NCBI GenBank assembly: GCA_027452125.1
Contig: DAIDGZ010000047.1
Span: 1 to 33,637 of the forward strand
Source: Acidobacteriaceae bacterium
GTDB lineage: Bacteria > Acidobacteriota > Terriglobia > Terriglobales > Acidobacteriaceae
Direction: 5' to 3'
Length of the DNA: 33,637 bases
The position numbers and the translations under genes are program-made. The notes under the pieces were generated by a model. The model made no database searches and had not been told where the DNA came from. It was given only the letters and a program-made list of their open reading frames with translations. Of this stretch, positions 16,051 through 23,113 are shown one piece after another; positions within the stretch are counted from its first letter, which is position 1, and every line of letters begins with the position of its first letter.

Positions 16051-16222
16051 TCCTGGCAGCAGTCTTCACTTGTACCTCCGCCTGTTTGCCAAAACTGCTC
16101 GTTTCGGCGAATTCATGAGCCACAGACAGCAACTCCTTTTGACGGCGCCTGGGAATGCGCATGCGTCGTGCCTCTTCCGCGAAGGAGGGGGGACGGGTCG
16201 TAATGCGAACCGGCTTGGGCAT
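16001..16222 (-). CDS. Small basic protein, possible DNA-binding partner of the downstream unknown gene
   Basis: 73 residues from the ATG at 16222; the frame can be extended four codons to a TTG but that falls on the likely -10 box. The sequence PSFAEEARRMRIPRRRQKELL (split by me as helix, turn, helix) looks like a helix-turn-helix, followed by a Lys/Ala-rich helical tail. I know no family name. The end of the gene overlaps the start of the next by 50 bases (or 38 with the later start), which is tight coupling. Small DNA-binding protein first, larger catalytic-looking protein second, is the order of many toxin-antitoxin and small defence modules. That reading is an inference. Confidence 0.65.
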   Translation of the reverse strand: MPKPVRITTRPPSFAEEARRMRIPRRRQKELLSVAHEFAETSSFGKQAEVQVKTAARNAAKYEEKSKKASAAD

Positions 16223-16232
16223 GACTACACCC

Positions 16233-16238
16233 AATATA
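16233..16238 (-). promoter_or_regulatory. -10 box placed for a leaderless transcript
   Basis: Read on the minus strand this is TATATT, close to the consensus -10. It ends only ten bases before the ATG at 16222, so transcription would start within a few bases of the start codon, leaving no room for a ribosome binding site. No clear -35 element is seen at the right distance. Confidence 0.4.
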
Positions 16239-16279
16239 CCCCCAACCCGCGGTGGCCGATGGGAGAATCTCCGGGATGC

Positions 16280-16915
16280 TTACTGGCTGGTCATGGTCTC
16301 TGTCGTCAGATAAATACGGCTCAGGTCGGTGTGCCCGGCCAGCGTGGCGCGCGGCTGGCCATCCACCAGAAAACGCACCTGCGCCACCTGCGGCAGCACG
16401 GCATGCAGCGTGGCGCACAGTGAGAGCACGGTCAGCGTCTCCGTCTCCAGGCCCGAGGGATGGTTGTTGGCAAAGGCCGCCGTCAGGTTGATCACCGCCA
16501 GTTCGGGAGCATCCTGCGCGCCGCCATGCGGGGCCGCCGCTCCGCTGCCCGCCGCGGGCACAGGCAGCAGGAAGACCTGGGCAATCGAGCTGGCTCCGCC
16601 GGGCACAGGGTGCGTGGCGCCGGGTGTGGCATACAGGTCCAGCAGCTTGCCCAGCACCGCCTGTGCGCGTTCATTGGGGCTGGCCGGCAGCGGCAAAGCG
16701 AGCACCTGCGGCTGCAGAGAGTTGTCCGCGTCGTTGGCCACGTAGAGCGTAGCCTGCACCGCAGGAGCCACCGCCGGAGCCTTCGTCGGCGTGCTGGCCT
16801 CGCCCTGCAGCAGCCGCTGATGCGCGCGGTCCAGCAGATGCCACAGCAGCACCCCCATGCCCACAGAGGCAACCAGCAGCAGCACAAACAGCACCTTCTG
16901 GTAGCGGGGAATCAT
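16280..16915 (-). CDS. GerMN-domain protein, membrane-anchored
   Basis: 211 residues. One N-terminal transmembrane helix (about 7-27, VLFVLLLVASVGMGVLLW). After a Pro/Ala linker comes a GerMN domain (about 55-205), recognised by INLTAAFANNHPSGLETE, the helix LTVLSLCATLHAVLPQVAQVRFLVDG, and the AGHTDLSR ending. GerMN domains are found in spore germination protein GerM and in envelope proteins of many non-sporeformers, often beside cell-wall amidases; the precise role is unknown. Its ATG overlaps the stop of the amidase gene (ATGA), so the two are one unit. The domain faces the periplasm. Confidence 0.88.
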   Translation of the reverse strand: MIPRYQKVLFVLLLVASVGMGVLLWHLLDRAHQRLLQGEASTPTKAPAVAPAVQATLYVANDADNSLQPQVLALPLPASPNERAQAVLGKLLDLYATPGATHPVPGGASSIAQVFLLPVPAAGSGAAAPHGGAQDAPELAVINLTAAFANNHPSGLETETLTVLSLCATLHAVLPQVAQVRFLVDGQPRATLAGHTDLSRIYLTTETMTSQ

Positions 16916-17601
16916 GGCTGGCTGCTCCCCTCACGCCACTCCAGCAGCGCAGCGGCCAGCGCCGTGGCCACCTGCGCCTGGTAATCCGTGTCATCCAGGC
17001 TGCCCGCGGCGTGCCCCGGCGTGCGCGCCGCTGCGGTCAGCGGAGCAATCTCCACGGCCACCGCCGGGCAGGTCATGCTGTCCACTCCGGGCAACCCCGT
17101 GCGTCCCAGGATCACCGGAACGCTGGCATGCGCCAGTGCGGAGTTCAGCACTCCGGCCAGCTCCAGGCTGCGGGCAACCCACGCCGCCTGCGCGGTCTTC
17201 CACGGAACCATGCGTGCCGGTTGCGCGGGGGCCAGGGAAGAGGTGAACAGATGTACGCCCAGACCGCTCTCGGTGGCGTGCAGGCTCAGGCAGGCCTGGG
17301 CTGCGGCATGGTTGGCAATCTCCGCCCGCTGGTCCGCGGTCACGTCCTTGTCGGCCTCGCGCGTGGTCACCACGGCAATGCCGCGCGCCGCCAGCAGCGA
17401 GCGCAGCCGTACGCTCAGCGCCAGCGTAAAGGCCTTCTCTGGCTCGCCGTTCAGGCTGGCGCCGTTGTCGCTGCCGCCATGCGCTGCGTCCAGCACCACC
17501 ACAAACCGTGCCGGGCGGGCGACTGGTGCGGCGGGCACCTGCGCCGCCAGCAGAGGAGCGATCAGAAATGTGCCGGCGAAGATCGGGAGCAGCCGCTTCA
17601 T
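16912..17601 (-). CDS. N-acetylmuramoyl-L-alanine amidase (Amidase_3)
   Basis: 229 residues from the ATG at 17601, which starts a good signal peptide (KRLL ... LLAAQ); the frame runs up to 17628 and overlaps the previous gene but adds no conserved sequence. Zinc ligands are visible: H41 in DAAHGG, E55 in the NGEPEK segment, and H108 in LSLHAT; the catalytic Glu is in AVEIAPL. DAAHGG replaces the more usual DPGHGG. It cuts the stem peptide from muramic acid in the periplasm and would act in daughter-cell separation or wall recycling. It is shorter than AmiC types, having no AMIN domain. Overlaps the GerMN gene by four bases. Confidence 0.9.
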   Translation of the reverse strand: MKRLLPIFAGTFLIAPLLAAQVPAAPVARPARFVVVLDAAHGGSDNGASLNGEPEKAFTLALSVRLRSLLAARGIAVVTTREADKDVTADQRAEIANHAAAQACLSLHATESGLGVHLFTSSLAPAQPARMVPWKTAQAAWVARSLELAGVLNSALAHASVPVILGRTGLPGVDSMTCPAVAVEIAPLTAAARTPGHAAGSLDDTDYQAQVATALAAALLEWREGSSQP

Positions 17602-17614
17602 TCCGACCGCGCAG

Positions 17615-18949
17615 TTAATCCAGGGCATAGACGGCCAATCCGCTCAGCAGCTTGGGATAGAAGTCGGTGGACTTTTGCGGCATCACGTCACCGGCAAAGG
17701 CCACCTCGCGCAGTTGCTCCATGGTCACCGGCCTGGTGAGGAAGGCAATCTCCGCTTCGCCACGCCGCACCTGGTCCACCGCCTCGGTGGCGTCCCGAAG
17801 ATACCGAAGGTTGCTCTCCTCGCGAATCTTTGTGGCATCCAGCCCCAGCAGATGCTCCAGCAGAATGGTGTGCAGGTGGCTCAGGTCCAGCGCCCGCTGC
17901 CGCTCCGGCAGCTTCTCCAGCATCGACGCGCAGCGTTCCGGCCTGGCCCGCAGCAGGAGCGCTCCTGACCGCGTTACCGCCACAAAGGCCGTCCCCGGCT
18001 CCTTCCCCAGCGCTGTCAGATAGCCTGGGACCGCATGCCCGGCCAGCGCCTTCACCGTGAAAAACTCCTCCACGAGGCCCGCAAATCCATCAGCATCAAA
18101 GCCATCGATCCCGTGCACCACGCGGTGTGTGGGCAGAATCACCAGCCCCTCCGCGTCCATATTCACAAAGGTCATCATCGCCGCGGCCTCGGGGTACGGA
18201 GGATGCGGCAACTCCGCGGTGTTGTGCTCGGTGTGGACCGCTTCCGCCGGCGCATGCTCCTTGGCATACTGCAGCGCAGTCTCGTAGCGGTGATGGCCGT
18301 CGGCGATGATCAGCTTCTTGTCCGCCATGGCCGTGGTCAGCAGCCGGATGGTGGCTGGGTCGGCGATGCGCCATACCCGGTGCAGCACGCCGTACTCGTC
18401 GGTCACTTCCACCTCTGCCGTGCCGCTGCCGTCATAGAGAATCCGCTCCACGCTGCGCGCCGGGTCAGAGTAGAGCATGAAGATCTGCCCAAAATGGGCA
18501 TGTGTCGCCTTCAGCAGGTTGAGCCGGTCGCTCTTCGGCTTGCTCAGCGTCTGCTCATGGCGAAACACCACCTGTTCGCTGTAGTCATGCAGCCGGCCCA
18601 GGGCGATAAACCCCCGCCGTTCCTTCACTTCCTCGCTGCCCGGTACGGTGAAGCGCTGCGCATACGCAAAGACGCACGGCGTCTTCTCCTGGATCAGCAC
18701 GCCCTCTTCGCGCCACTCCGCAAATTCCCTGGCCGCGCGGGTATAAACACTCTCGCCCCGCTCAGCGTCAAACAGCTGCGGCAGGCCCAGGATGATGCGC
18801 ACCAGGTTGTACGGACTGCGCTGGTGGTAAGCCTGCTGCATGGAGGGTGAGATCTTGTCATACGGCTGGGTGACCACGTCCTCCAGCTTGACGACGGTGG
18901 GGTTGTAACGCCAGGCGCGGAATGGATAAATGCGGGCCATGATGAACAT
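17615..18949 (-). CDS. DUF1015-family protein
   Basis: 444 residues from the ATG at 18949, with GGGA close upstream; an ATG three codons on (18940) is also possible. The opening ARIYPFRAWRYNP, the TQPYDKISP segment, the IADGHHRYETAL motif (conserved His pair and Glu) and the C-terminal FYPKLLSGL are hallmarks of this widespread family. I know no established biochemical function. The gene leads the leftward cluster with the amidase 13 bases downstream. A -10 candidate (TACAAT on this strand, 19027-19032) lies upstream. Confidence 0.9.
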   Translation of the reverse strand: MFIMARIYPFRAWRYNPTVVKLEDVVTQPYDKISPSMQQAYHQRSPYNLVRIILGLPQLFDAERGESVYTRAAREFAEWREEGVLIQEKTPCVFAYAQRFTVPGSEEVKERRGFIALGRLHDYSEQVVFRHEQTLSKPKSDRLNLLKATHAHFGQIFMLYSDPARSVERILYDGSGTAEVEVTDEYGVLHRVWRIADPATIRLLTTAMADKKLIIADGHHRYETALQYAKEHAPAEAVHTEHNTAELPHPPYPEAAAMMTFVNMDAEGLVILPTHRVVHGIDGFDADGFAGLVEEFFTVKALAGHAVPGYLTALGKEPGTAFVAVTRSGALLLRARPERCASMLEKLPERQRALDLSHLHTILLEHLLGLDATKIREESNLRYLRDATEAVDQVRRGEAEIAFLTRPVTMEQLREVAFAGDVMPQKSTDFYPKLLSGLAVYALD

Positions 18950-19139
18950 CTTTCCCGTTGCGGCAGATCAACTTGCGCACGCGGGCAGGCTTGAAGCGCC
19001 GCACCATGCCCCAGCGCTTAGGCTTGATTGTATCCCAGCCCCGCTGCGCGGTTTTTGCCCGCCTCACAGCATTCGTGGACCACGGCACCCGCCGCCTTAA
19101 CCGTGCTACTATCACCTACTACCCCCGGTTTGGAGCGCT
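18950..19139. promoter_or_regulatory. Divergent promoter region between DUF1015 and VWFA genes
   Basis: 190 bases between divergent genes. On the minus strand TACAAT (19027-19032) is a good -10 for the DUF1015 operon, and on the plus strand TACTAT (19107-19112) is a good -10 for the VWFA pair, 28 bases before its ATG. Neither has a convincing -35 hexamer. No long dyad or small gene is seen. Confidence 0.4.
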
Positions 19140-20207
19140 ATGATCGGTACTTCTCATCCGCGCGTGGGTTCTTTTCGGAGATGTGGGCGGTCGTGGATTT
19201 GGGCCGCAGCACTCCTGATGTGCGCCGGACTGCTGCGCGCGCAGGAGGATCAGTTGAATCGGGTGCACGTGCCGCCGCCCGCCTCGGCCACGCCCGGCGC
19301 TGCCCAGGGCGCTCCCGCCGGGGCTGAGGCGCCGCCGGAGTCCGGCCCCAACGCGCTCCGGGCCCGTCCCGGCTCCTTTCTGCGCATGAATGTGGACCTG
19401 GTGCTCATCCCCGTCACCGTCACCGACCCCATGAACCGCCTGGTCACCGGCCTCGAAGAAAATGATTTTCAAATCTTTGAGAATGGTTCTCCCCAGAAGA
19501 TCACCAGCTTCTCCACCGAGGATGCGCCGGTCTCCATCGGCATCATCTTCGATCTCTCCGGTTCCATGCTCTCCAAGCTGCTCCGCGCCCGCGACGCCAT
19601 CCTCCAGTTCATCAAGACCGCCAACCCGGAGGATGAATTCTTCGTTATCGGCTTCAATGACCGCCCGGCGCTGATTGAGGACTTCACCAGTTCCGTGGAC
19701 CAGATTGAGGCCCGCCTGGCCACCGTGCACGCCGGCCACCGCACCGCGCTGCTCGACGCTATCTACTACGGCGTGGCCAAGATGCGTGAAGCCCGCCATG
19801 AGCGCAAGGCGCTTCTGGTCGTCTCCGATGGCGGCGACAACCGCTCCCGCTACACCGAGGGCGAGGTGCGCGCCCGCGTCCGCGAGGCGGACGTGGAGAT
19901 TTACTCCATCGGCATCTTCGACCCCTACGCCCCCACCCCAGAAGAGCGTTCTGGCCCGCAACTGCTGGACGATGTGAGCCGGGAGACCGGCGGACGCATG
20001 TACCGCGTCGATGATGTGGACGAGTTAAGTGACATCGCAGAAAAAATCTCCACCGAGCTACGCAATCAATATGTCATCGGCTATCGCCCCCGTGATCTCT
20101 CAAGGAACGGTAAGTGGCGTAAAGTGAAGGTGAAGCTGAATCCTCCGCCGGGCCTGCCACCGCTTACGGTCTACGCCCGCACCGGGTACTATGCGCCACT
20201 CCAATAA
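19140..20207 (+). CDS. Secreted VWFA-domain protein of the Acidobacteria-typical family (copy 1)
   Basis: 355 residues; GGAG five bases before the ATG. A signal peptide (about 15-35, ending LLRAQ) is followed by a Pro/Ala linker, then the family's VTVTDPMNRLVTGLEENDFQIFENG region, and a von Willebrand factor A domain from about 131. The metal-ion site (MIDAS) is complete: DLSGS (138-142), Thr in GHRTALLDAI, and Asp in VVSDGGDN. The C-terminal part ends with ELRNQYVIGYRP and ARTGYY, typical of the VWFA-related family that is abundant in Acidobacteria. Function is unknown; VWA domains usually bind proteins through the metal ion. Its last 17 bases overlap the next gene. Confidence 0.93.
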   Translation: MIGTSHPRVGSFRRCGRSWIWAAALLMCAGLLRAQEDQLNRVHVPPPASATPGAAQGAPAGAEAPPESGPNALRARPGSFLRMNVDLVLIPVTVTDPMNRLVTGLEENDFQIFENGSPQKITSFSTEDAPVSIGIIFDLSGSMLSKLLRARDAILQFIKTANPEDEFFVIGFNDRPALIEDFTSSVDQIEARLATVHAGHRTALLDAIYYGVAKMREARHERKALLVVSDGGDNRSRYTEGEVRARVREADVEIYSIGIFDPYAPTPEERSGPQLLDDVSRETGGRMYRVDDVDELSDIAEKISTELRNQYVIGYRPRDLSRNGKWRKVKVKLNPPPGLPPLTVYARTGYYAPLQ

Positions 20208-21282
20208 GACGAGCCTTACCAAAGCGATCTTCGCCGCCCTGCTGTCCACTGCTGCCCTGGCGCTGCCGGCGCAGCAGCCCGCGGACCCCGCTTCGCCCCA
20301 GGTCCAGTCCCGCCAGGCGCCGCCCCTCACCGTGGATACTGACCCCGTGCGCTCCCCGGATACCAGCGCCCCCGGCATCGCCTCGGGCGAGGTCACCAAG
20401 CAGGGCAAGGGCTACGTGCTGCGCACCGATGTGGAAGAGGTGGTCCTCAACGTCACCGTCCTCCAGGGCAACCGCCTCGTCCCCAACCTCACCAAAGACG
20501 ACTTCACCATCTTTGAGGACGGCGTCAAGCAGAACATCCTCAGCTTCCAGCACACGGACCTGCCCGTCTCCATCGGTATGGTCATCGACAACTCCGGTTC
20601 CATGTATCGCAAGCGCCCCTCGGTCAACCGCGCCGCGCTCGATCTGGTGCAGGCCTCCAATCCCCAGGACGAGGCCTTCGTTGTGAACTTCTCTGACGAG
20701 GCCTTCATCGACCAGGACTTTACCGCCGACCTGAACAAGCTGCGCGACGGCCTCGCCCACATCGACTCGCGCGGCGGCACGGCGCTCTATGACGCCGTGG
20801 TGGCCTCCGCCGATCACCTCGTTCAGCAGGGCAAGCGGCCCAAGCAGGTGCTGATCCTCATCACCGATGGCGAAGACAACGCCTCCACGCTCACCCTGGA
20901 GCAGACCATCCGCCGCGTGCAGCAACTCTCCGGCCCGGTCATCTACTCCATCGGCCTGCTCTTTGGCGACGAGATGAGCCGCGCCGAGGTGCGCCACGCC
21001 CGTCGCGCGCTGGAGATGCTCTCCACCGAGACCGGCGGCATCGCCTTCTTTCCCAAGTCGCTCGATCAGGTGGACCAGATCGCCGCCGAGGTGGCCCACG
21101 ACATCCGCAACCAGTACACCATCGGCTATCGCTCCACCAAGCCCAGTTCCATCCCCGGCTTTCGCCACATCGAGGTGCAGGCCGCGGCCAGGGGCATGGG
21201 CAAGCTGACGGTCCGCACCCGCACTGGCTACTACCCGGCGGTGAAGCTGGCGAAGACGCCCGCCTCGGCCATCAGCAGGTAA
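20191..21282 (+). CDS. Secreted VWFA-domain protein of the Acidobacteria-typical family (copy 2)
   Basis: 363 residues; the ATG lies 17 bases inside the end of the preceding gene in another frame. A signal peptide (about 8-28, ending LALPAQQ) and linker precede the conserved VTVLQGNRLVPNLTKDDFTIFEDG region. The VWA domain has a full MIDAS: DNSGS (133-137), Thr in GGTALYDAV, Asp in ITDGEDN. The C-terminal end again has DIRNQYTIGYRS and RTRTGYY. The two proteins share layout and key motifs but differ widely elsewhere, so the duplication is old. They probably form a pair exported together. Confidence 0.93.
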   Translation: MRHSNKTSLTKAIFAALLSTAALALPAQQPADPASPQVQSRQAPPLTVDTDPVRSPDTSAPGIASGEVTKQGKGYVLRTDVEEVVLNVTVLQGNRLVPNLTKDDFTIFEDGVKQNILSFQHTDLPVSIGMVIDNSGSMYRKRPSVNRAALDLVQASNPQDEAFVVNFSDEAFIDQDFTADLNKLRDGLAHIDSRGGTALYDAVVASADHLVQQGKRPKQVLILITDGEDNASTLTLEQTIRRVQQLSGPVIYSIGLLFGDEMSRAEVRHARRALEMLSTETGGIAFFPKSLDQVDQIAAEVAHDIRNQYTIGYRSTKPSSIPGFRHIEVQAAARGMGKLTVRTRTGYYPAVKLAKTPASAISR

Positions 21283-21302
21283 GCCGGGCAATAGGCTCGG
21301 AG

Positions 21303-21339
21303 GCAACAAGGCCCATGGCATCGCCATGGGCCTTGTTGC
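21303..21339. terminator. Long hairpin between convergent genes
   Basis: A perfect 17-bp inverted repeat (21303-21319 with 21323-21339) with a three-base ATC loop, 20 bases after the VWFA stop codon and 42 bases past the stop of the convergent GH28-like gene. No T-run follows on either strand, but the stem strength and the location between two gene ends suit a bidirectional terminator or attenuating hairpin. Confidence 0.7.
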
Positions 21340-21381
21340 ATTCCTGATTCATGACTTGTGTCTCGGGACTCTCCGCGCCAG

Positions 21382-23043
21382 TTACAGCACCTGGTCCTTT
21401 GCCTCTGCCAGATCTGTATCCGTTGCGGCGCGCGACCACAGCAGCCGGAAGTCGGTCACGTTATGCAGGGCAAAGTTTTCCTGCTTTGGCGCGGTGATGG
21501 CAAAGAAGTCCGCGCGGTGCACATCTTCCAGCCAGAAGGCCGGCCGCGGGTCCGGATTGGCCGGCGCCACTTCCACGTGTGACATCTCCAGGTTGCGCAG
21601 GTGGCGGATAAAGAAGCCGCCCACCGGCGTCGGCCCAAAGTGCAGCAGCTCAGGATAGGCGTTGTCCATGTCCGGCACCTTGATCGTGCGCCAGTCCGGC
21701 ATGGGAGCAAAGCGCTCGCCCCAGTTCGTGCGCATCCTCGCGGGCAGGCCGAGGTTGCCAATGTAGCAGTCGGCCAGCTTCACATCCTCAATCAGGTTGG
21801 AGGCAATGCCCACCAGCAGCGACGCCGTGGAGGCATTCGAGTTGTGGCACACCAGGTTTGAGATCAGCACGCGGCGCAGCGTGCCCGGGCGCATGGTCTC
21901 TTTAGGCCCGCGATTGCGCGCGTTCAGGCACAGGAACAGCGGTGCATCCGCCACATCGCGCATGGTGTTGCCGGTGATGGCAATGTCCTCAAGAAAGGCG
22001 CCGTCCGAGCTCTCCAGCGCAAAGCCCTTTGAGCCTTCGATCACGTTGCCGGTGATAGTGATGTTGCGGAAGCCGCCGTTCGACTCCGTGCCGCACTTGA
22101 TGCGCCCCTGCAGCGGCACCGGCGCGTCATCCGGATACTTCTTCCACGTGCCCGCCACCACGCTGCCCAACTCGTAGCAGCCGGAGACAAAGTTGTTGGC
22201 GATGGTCACGTTGTCGGTGGAGCGCGCATAGCCCAGGGCATAGCTCGACTTGGGGCAGATCCCGTCATCCCACGGCGAATTCACCGTGCAGTTCGAGACC
22301 CGCACATTGCGGCAGCAGTCGATGTCGAAGCCGTCGCGGTCCGTGTCGATGAGCAGATTCTCCAGGATCAGGTTGTCCACGCCCGTGGCCAGCACGGCAA
22401 AGTGGCCGCCCTTCAGCACACTGAAGTCGCGCAGCATCACGTTGCGGCAGTTCTTCAGCCCAAAGGTTTTGTTGCCGACGCCGCGTTGCTCGGCCACGTA
22501 GGGAAAGTAGCCGCCGCGTGGATCGCGCGAGCCGTGCGAGAGCCCCTTGCCGTAGATCAGGCCCGGCCCCAGCACAGAGAAGTCATGCTGGTTCTCTGCG
22601 TAAAACAGTGAGTTGCGCCAGTGGTTGTGTCCGTAGTCCTGGTACGGCGTCCAGGGATCATTCGGCTCGGCAAGGTCGTAGGTTCCGCCGTTGTAGCCGG
22701 TGGATTCGCCCGGCTTGGGCGAGTCCGCCGCCAGAATCGTGCAGCCCCGCGAGAGATAGAGGTCCACATTGGACTTGAGGCGGATGGTGAAGCAGACATA
22801 CGTGCCGGCAGGGAAGAGCAGCGTGCCGCCGCCCTTGGCCGCTACCTCTTCAATCGCCTTGTTGATGGCCGGCGTGTCGATGGTTTTGCCGTCGCCCGTG
22901 GCTCCAAAGGTGTGCACGTTGAAGAGGGCGTCCGTGGCGTGCGCTTCAGTCTGCGCATCCGCCAGAGACACATGCCCTGCCGTGGCGGCAAGGGCTACCG
23001 GAGAGAGTTTGAGAAGGTCGCGACGTAGCATCCGCAGCAGCAT
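21382..23043 (-). CDS. Exported right-handed beta-helix protein, GH28 (polygalacturonase)-like
   Basis: 553 residues from the ATG at 23043 (or 549 from 23031); no clear ribosome site. An RRDLLKL motif near residue 7 and an Ala-rich core suggest Tat export. FNVHTFGATGDGKTIDTPAINKAI (split: FNV-FGA-DGKT-T-AI) is the standard opening of pectin-active beta-helix enzymes. GH28-like catalytic positions: D235 in DTDRDG, D259/D260 in PWDDGICPKS, and R314-I-K316. The GH28 Gly-His-Gly motif is replaced by SGCYELGS (287-294). Many repeated NxxIxxN rungs fit a beta-helix. It likely acts on plant or microbial polyuronide or rhamnogalacturonan, in the periplasm or outside, though altered catalytic residues leave activity open. 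It lies downstream of rpoN on the same strand. Confidence 0.85.
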   Translation of the reverse strand: MLLRMLRRDLLKLSPVALAATAGHVSLADAQTEAHATDALFNVHTFGATGDGKTIDTPAINKAIEEVAAKGGGTLLFPAGTYVCFTIRLKSNVDLYLSRGCTILAADSPKPGESTGYNGGTYDLAEPNDPWTPYQDYGHNHWRNSLFYAENQHDFSVLGPGLIYGKGLSHGSRDPRGGYFPYVAEQRGVGNKTFGLKNCRNVMLRDFSVLKGGHFAVLATGVDNLILENLLIDTDRDGFDIDCCRNVRVSNCTVNSPWDDGICPKSSYALGYARSTDNVTIANNFVSGCYELGSVVAGTWKKYPDDAPVPLQGRIKCGTESNGGFRNITITGNVIEGSKGFALESSDGAFLEDIAITGNTMRDVADAPLFLCLNARNRGPKETMRPGTLRRVLISNLVCHNSNASTASLLVGIASNLIEDVKLADCYIGNLGLPARMRTNWGERFAPMPDWRTIKVPDMDNAYPELLHFGPTPVGGFFIRHLRNLEMSHVEVAPANPDPRPAFWLEDVHRADFFAITAPKQENFALHNVTDFRLLWSRAATDTDLAEAKDQVL

Positions 23044-23113
23044 AGCAGCCGGGCATGATGCCTGAAAACAAGACCTATATTGGATTCCGCATGGCGGAAG
23101 ACGGAGAGGGATC

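Noticed and set aside
15508-16203. Plus-strand frame opposite the unknown two-gene module
   Set aside because: No ribosome binding site or motifs; the minus-strand genes overlap each other and murI in a way that shows real coupling.
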